Of a stretch of DNA of 64,000 bases, positions 60,223-64,000 are shown piece by piece. The translations under genes and the position numbers were made by a program. Numbering within the stretch: position 1 is the first letter of the stretch; each line of letters starts with the position of its first letter. The stretch is from Paenibacillus zeisoli (GTDB lineage: Bacteria; Bacillota; Bacilli; Paenibacillales; Paenibacillaceae), in NCBI RefSeq assembly GCF_003994465.1, contig NZ_RZNX01000006.1:148320-212319 (forward strand), in the 5' to 3' direction. The notes beneath the pieces are model-generated. The model ran no database searches, had not been told where the DNA came from, and was given only the letters and a program-made list of their open reading frames with translations.

Positions 60223-60651
60223 ATGTATTATGTGAACCGGGAACAGATTGAGCGGCGGCTTAACGTGATTCCACAGATTATCGAGGTGCTGAATCAGGCC
60301 GAGGCCAAGCAAAATCAGAATCTGGAGCTTCTCTATGCCTTCGCTGAGGAGAGAGCGCTGCATCTGGGTATTGAAGTCGTGACCGATGTAGGGAGCTATC
60401 TCATCGACGGCTTCATCATGCGGGATGCCAGCAGCTATGAGGATATCATCGACATCATGCTGGATGAGAAAGTCGTTGACGGCCAGCTTGCCAAGCTGCT
60501 GACAGAGCTGGTTAGGCTTCGCAGGCCACTGGTTCAGGAGTATTTTGACTGGCGCAAAGATGGGCTGAGTGAGCTGGTGGCCGGATTGCCGGATGCGCTT
60601 ACGTCTTTTGCGGTGAAGGTTAGAGATTACCTGGACCGAGAACTTAAATAA
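60223..60651 (+). CDS. yutE: DUF86 (YutE/HepT-related) protein
   Basis: 142 residues, helical. It begins MYYVNREQIERRL and contains GSYLIDGFIMRDASSYEDII and LRRPLVQEYFDWRKD, closely following B. subtilis YutE. It is related to HepT toxins, but the RX4HXY RNase motif is lacking and there is no MntA-type antitoxin nearby, so a toxin function is unlikely. Confidence 0.83.
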   Translation: MYYVNREQIERRLNVIPQIIEVLNQAEAKQNQNLELLYAFAEERALHLGIEVVTDVGSYLIDGFIMRDASSYEDIIDIMLDEKVVDGQLAKLLTELVRLRRPLVQEYFDWRKDGLSELVAGLPDALTSFAVKVRDYLDRELK

Positions 60652-60697
60652 ATGCTGTGGCAGCCGGGTCAACAGATAAGTCCGGGCATCCAATCAG

Positions 60698-60748
60698 CAA
60701 AATAAGCCTGAATCATGGTCATTGGATCTTGGTTTGGGCTTTTTTATT
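60698..60748 (+). terminator. Probable terminator after the yutE-like gene
   Basis: AAGCC and GGGCTT bound an imperfect stem followed by TTTTTT. The pairing is weaker than in the other terminators. Confidence 0.5.
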
Positions 60749-60890
60749 TGCGTTCAGAATAATTTCCCCGAAATTCATCTTCATCTGTGTCAAGACGAGC
60801 CCAGGCTGCTTATAATGAATCAACAATATAGGCATTCGCCCTGATGAAGCTGGTCTTAGATATCCGGGTGCCGAAAGGGAGAGATGTTAA

Positions 60891-61250
60891 ATGAGTCAAA
60901 AGAATTTCTGGTTGGGCGCGCTTGTAGGAAGTGTAATCGGTTCGGCGGCAGCCCTGCTGCTCGCTCCTAAGAAAGGCAGTGAGCTACGCAAGGACATCGC
61001 GGACGGTGCGCGTCAGGTTAGCGACAAATCCCGTGAGGTTGCAGGCAAGGTGGGTGAGCATACTTCCGAAGTGATCAATAAGGTAAAAGACAAGGCTCAT
61101 GATGTAGTCAGCAGCATTCAAGCACTTCGTGAGAAAAAAGTTAAAGCAGGCGTGAGTGAGGAGGAGCTCGTGGTCCAAATCTCCGCTTCGGAGAACAATA
61201 ACGAGTCCACTGATGCAGAATTAACGGAGTCTGCCGAAGCCGTCAAGTAA
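60891..61250 (+). CDS. YtxH-domain general stress protein
   Basis: 119 residues. The YtxH N terminus has a glycine-zipper membrane helix NFWLGALVGSVIGSAAALLL and the APKKGSELRKDI motif. A charged amphipathic helix region (30-80) and an acidic end follow. Such proteins are often sigma-B dependent and membrane attached, function unknown. A TATAAT (60811-60816) lies 80 bases before the start; no clear sigma-B promoter was found. Confidence 0.88.
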   Translation: MSQKNFWLGALVGSVIGSAAALLLAPKKGSELRKDIADGARQVSDKSREVAGKVGEHTSEVINKVKDKAHDVVSSIQALREKKVKAGVSEEELVVQISASENNNESTDAELTESAEAVK

Positions 61251-61284
61251 TTTGCTGAAAGTGTTCAAGTAACTGCCATATAGC

Positions 61285-61308
61285 ATAAGACCCTTCGGGG
61301 TCTTATTT
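61285..61308 (+). terminator. Terminator after the ytxH-like gene
   Basis: ATAAGACCC pairs with GGGTCTTAT around a short TTCG-type loop, then a short T-rich stretch. Confidence 0.75.
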
Positions 61309-61482
61309 GCATTTTGTAAGATATTCCACTTTCCTTGTCCCCCCGCATAAATTGGGTTAATATTTAGGTACGCTTTGTGACCGGATGTCATAAAGTAACG
61401 GTGAGAATCATATGGAACGAACGAATGTATAAGCCAATTAAGTTAAGTTCCTTCCATATCAACCTATGAAAAAGGAAGCGGG

Positions 61483-62295
61483 ATGTTCGTGCAGCAAGCT
61501 ATCGCAATACTAGATTCGGGAGTAGGAGGACTGACGGTAGCGAAAGAGGTCATGAGACAGCTCCCCCGGGAGAAGGTCATCTACTTTGGAGATACGGCAC
61601 GTACTCCCTACGGCCCTCGCACACCGGAAGAAGTTCGCTTGTTCACGGAGCAGATAGTTGACTATTTAATTCAATTTAATCCAAAAATGATCGTGATTGC
61701 CTGCAATACAGCTACAGCGGCTGCGCTCGACTACATTGCATCCAAGATTTCCATTCCAGTCATCGGGGTTATTCGCCCTGGAGCCCGAGCGGCCATCAGT
61801 GCAACGAAGACAGGACATATCGGTGTAATCGGTACGGCAGGAACCATTCAAAGCGGCGCCTATCCTGCGGCTCTTAAAGAGCTGTCTCCTTATATTCATG
61901 TGGTAAGTGAGGCTTGTCCTACACTTGTGCCGCTGGTGGAACGGGGGGTATTCGATACGCAGGAGACGGCGGAAGTCGTAAGGGATGCCCTCAAAGAAAT
62001 CAAGCAGAATAACATCGACTGCCTAATCCTTGGATGCACTCATTATCCTTTCCTTAAGAAAGCGATTCAGCTTGAAATGGGACCTAAGGTTAAGTTGATC
62101 AGTTCAGCGGATGAAACAGCGCGGGAGATCAGCACGGTATTGTACCAGAAAGGCCAGCTCGCCCGCGGCGAAGAGACGCCGATTCATCAGTTCTTCTGCA
62201 GCGGGGACGCGGAAATGTTCCAGTCCATTGCATGTGAGTGGCTTGGTGAACATATCAATCTTACGCCTGTTGTATGGCAGAATCCTGTGCTGTAG
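61483..62295 (+). CDS. racE: Glutamate racemase
   Basis: 270 residues. The two catalytic cysteines are present in VIACNTATAAA (Cys 74) and LILGCTHYPF (Cys 185), with Asp 11-Ser 12 in LDSGVGGLTV and His 187. It makes D-glutamate for peptidoglycan (and for poly-gamma-glutamate in some bacilli). Ribosome site AAGGAAG precedes the ATG. Upstream of the D-Glu-peptide-cutting M14 enzyme; separated by a 320-base repeat-containing region. Confidence 0.95.
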   Translation: MFVQQAIAILDSGVGGLTVAKEVMRQLPREKVIYFGDTARTPYGPRTPEEVRLFTEQIVDYLIQFNPKMIVIACNTATAAALDYIASKISIPVIGVIRPGARAAISATKTGHIGVIGTAGTIQSGAYPAALKELSPYIHVVSEACPTLVPLVERGVFDTQETAEVVRDALKEIKQNNIDCLILGCTHYPFLKKAIQLEMGPKVKLISSADETAREISTVLYQKGQLARGEETPIHQFFCSGDAEMFQSIACEWLGEHINLTPVVWQNPVL

Positions 62296-62318
62296 GGTAA
62301 AGACCCGGAAGACAACAT

Positions 62319-62442
62319 ATATAAAACGCAGTTAGAATAAAAATATTCAGAGTAAACGTGGGCGGAGCGGATAATTGAAACAAACTTTCCCCCGAAGTTA
62401 TGACTTTACTCATATATGCGGAAATTTAACTGTGTTTTATAT
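62319..62442. repeat. 16-base inverted repeat, 92 bases apart
   Basis: ATATAAAACGCAGTTA (62319-62334) and TAACTGTGTTTTATAT (62427-62442) pair with one mismatch. Each arm is followed by AAATATTCAG. It may be a small non-autonomous element or an RNA structure; no gene lies inside. Confidence 0.6.
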
Positions 62443-62460
62443 AAATATTCAGCTTGGCAG

Positions 62461-62492
62461 TACCCCCGGTAGAACTTAGGTTCTCCGGGGTA
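62461..62492 (+). terminator. Hairpin, possible terminator of racE
   Basis: TACCCCCGGTAGAAC pairs with TTCTCCGGGGTA (with a bulge) and is followed by TTTGCTGTT. It falls inside a longer open frame upstream of the M14 gene, which supports the shorter start for that gene. Confidence 0.6.
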
Positions 62493-62615
62493 TTTGCTGT
62501 TCTGGTCATTAACATGGCGAAGTATCCCGAGCATACAATGGTAGAAAAGAAACACTGCATTTTAACTGATATGCTCTTCCGTACAGGCGTTAAAAATGTG
62601 GAAAGAGGTGGGTTC

Positions 62616-63536
62616 ATGGAATTCTGTTCGCAACATGGCAGAGGACGAATTGTTCAGGTAGGAAATCAATATTTGTACAAAGACCTCATTCAGCAGCTCA
62701 AGCAGCTGCAGTGCGCTTACCCTGATCTTGATGTCTTGGAGATCGGACGAAGTGTCATGGGCAAGCCCATTCACTGTCTTCGCCTGGGCACCGGACCTCG
62801 TGCCATTCATATGAACGCCTCGGTGCATGCGAATGAATGGATCACTTCTCCGCTGCTTTTGCGATTCGTGGAAGAGATCGCCGCGTCGAGCGCTGTGGCT
62901 ACGGAGCGCTGGAGCACAGAAGCATGCTTGTGGCTGAAGGAGTTCACCTTGTGGGCAGTGCCCATGGTCAATCCGGACGGGGTGAATTTATCTCAAGAAG
63001 GTGTGACTGCCTCCCACGCCAATGCAGATGAACTGATCAGCTGGAATAAAGGAAGCATGGACTTCAGCCGCTGGAAGGCGAATATTCACGGGGTGGACCT
63101 AAATGACCAGTTCCCGGCCTATTGGGAAGAGGAACAGCAGAGGCGCGGGATCCACATGCCTGCATCCCAGGATTATGGCGGTTCGGCGCCCCTTACAGAG
63201 CCCGAAGCGAAAGCGCTTGCGGAACTGACCCGGTGGGAGAACTTCGAGCTGGCTCTATCCCTGCATACGCAGGGCAAGGAGATCTACTGGAACTACCGGG
63301 ATCTGGAACCTTATGAATCTCAGAAGCTGGCTCACCGGTTCTCCTATGCATCGGGTTACCGAGCAGTTAAGCTGACCGGGAGTGATGCCGGGTACAAGGA
63401 TTGGTTCATCAAGGAGTTTAGAAGACCGGGCTTCACAATTGAGGCCGGAGAAGGCGTCAATCCCCTGCCGCCAGCCGATTTCGAGAGAATCTATGCGGAA
63501 GTATCCGAACTGTTCGCGGAAGCGATGCGATCCTGA
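62616..63536 (+). CDS. M14 family gamma-D-glutamyl-diamino acid peptidase (YqgT-like)
   Basis: 306 residues from ATG 62616 (6 bases after AAAGAGGTG). Zinc site HANE (His 71, Glu 74) and later His in LSLHTQGKEIYW; catalytic Glu in FTIEAGEGVNPLP. MVNPDGVNL and GVDLNDQFPAYW are typical of gamma-D-glutamyl-meso-diaminopimelate peptidases. There is no signal peptide, so it works in the cytoplasm on recycled muropeptides, like YqgT. No cell-wall binding repeat is present. Confidence 0.92.
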   Translation: MEFCSQHGRGRIVQVGNQYLYKDLIQQLKQLQCAYPDLDVLEIGRSVMGKPIHCLRLGTGPRAIHMNASVHANEWITSPLLLRFVEEIAASSAVATERWSTEACLWLKEFTLWAVPMVNPDGVNLSQEGVTASHANADELISWNKGSMDFSRWKANIHGVDLNDQFPAYWEEEQQRRGIHMPASQDYGGSAPLTEPEAKALAELTRWENFELALSLHTQGKEIYWNYRDLEPYESQKLAHRFSYASGYRAVKLTGSDAGYKDWFIKEFRRPGFTIEAGEGVNPLPPADFERIYAEVSELFAEAMRS

Positions 63537-64000
63537 ATTATTCAGGAACCAGGAAAACGGGTATCCTATGGGTAGACTATTTGAACTTATATAAGTTGAA
63601 CTAATGATTTACATGGTAGGCTGCCGTGTGAAATGTTCCTACGATCGCTGTTGTTCTCAGACTTCTTCATTGAAATTTTATAGGTAGAAGTCTAATCACA
63701 AAGCGTATGCTTCCGATGTAGCTTTCTTTCAGAAAGCTTTCAGAACGCTCCGCTTCTCCGGAATCATTTCACACTCTTGCCTATTAGTAATTCTTAAATT
63801 CAACTTATACAAATTAAATGACACCTAAGGGTGCTGTAACGGAGGGGAAGCTTGGAACTGTAGGAGCGCAAGCGACCGCCTACAAGCTTTCTGCAAGAAA
63901 GCTACATCGGAAGCATATACCTTTGTCTCCGGATTTCGACCACCCTATCTATAATCAGGAAATCCGGAGGCAACAGCGGCCGAAAGTCCAAGCATTTCCC
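63537..64000. repeat. Palindrome-rich intergenic repeat region
   Basis: No gene is seen. Arms of 32 bases at 63706-63737 and 63886-63917 are inverted copies with one mismatch (they begin TATGCTTCCGATGTAGC), and each arm includes a smaller palindrome GCTTTCTTTCAGAAAGC. A second inverted pair, CTCCGGATTT (63927-63936) and AAATCCGGAG (63960-63969), follows, and TGTAGG/CCTACA (63859-63884) forms a further stem. CGATCGCTGTTGT (about 63642) recurs in similar form near 47.7 kb. Confidence 0.75.

Noticed and set aside
60223..60651. HepT-type toxin of a toxin-antitoxin pair
   Set aside because: The RX4HXY motif is missing, no nucleotidyltransferase antitoxin is adjacent, and the sequence follows YutE.
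62454..62615. N-terminal extension of the M14 peptidase
   Set aside because: The stretch contains a terminator-like hairpin and the shorter ATG has a well-spaced ribosome site.

Overview
The window looks like chromosomal DNA of a Paenibacillus-type, spore-forming, low-to-mid GC Gram-positive bacterium (Bacillales). The signs are strong AGGAGG-type ribosome binding sites with frequent TTG/GTG starts, lipoprotein-anchored ABC binding proteins, YesM/YesN-type two-component systems beside sugar transporters, DUF2642, YtxH and YutE proteins, a Bacillus-type Fnr and many compact rho-independent terminators. No rRNA, tRNA, CRISPR array, phage or intact IS element was recognised. The window opens inside the 3' end of an AlaX-like gene.

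Layout: 1-4.2 kb, regulated housekeeping: a TetR/DHA2 efflux pair with three near-identical operators, then a PadR-hydrolase pair with a palindrome inside its promoter spacer. 4.5-15 kb, the most unusual region: a PaaX-type regulator diverges from a tightly coupled nine-gene operon. It encodes a double hexapeptide-repeat acyltransferase, a GT-B glycosyltransferase, an MFS exporter, a 742-residue fusion of an epimerase-like alpha-barrel with prenyltransferase/cyclase-like repeats, a DUF98 chorismate lyase homologue, RmlB, RmlA and a second MFS exporter. I read it as an uncharacterised pathway for a glycosylated, probably 4-hydroxybenzoate-derived metabolite. 15-22.3 kb: a DUF2071 protein, a metE-like remnant, SelO, an Fnr regulator with a C-terminal cysteine cluster, an acyltransferase, Ndk, a degenerate MobA-like protein, and a DoxX gene preceded by two perfect Fnr boxes.

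22.5-30.2 kb: a LacI-controlled alpha-glucoside locus (binding protein, two permeases, GH65 phosphorylase) with four tandem hairpins between the binding protein and the permeases. 30.6-41.3 kb: a YtfQRT/YjfF-like ABC importer whose operon also carries an M24 (creatinase/Xaa-Pro peptidase) enzyme, followed by its likely YesM/YesN sensor-regulator pair and a convergent, membrane-anchored binding protein. 41.5-47.6 kb: an RND efflux pump with its adaptor, facing an ECF sigma/anti-sigma pair with a recognisable ECF promoter.

48-50 kb: an EcsC protein and a sugar-phosphate isomerase-like gene whose normal start is followed by a stop at codon 3. 50.1-55.9 kb: a surface-glycan locus (two glycosyltransferases, a pyruvyltransferase, two DUF2642 proteins and a divergent UDP-GlcNAc 2-epimerase). 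56-59.2 kb: AraC regulator, BadF-type sugar kinase and GH4 phospho-glycosidase. 59.3-63.5 kb: small conserved proteins, glutamate racemase and a gamma-D-glutamyl peptidase, which share D-glutamate chemistry of peptidoglycan. The last 460 bases are a palindrome-rich intergenic repeat region related in sequence to one near 47.7 kb.
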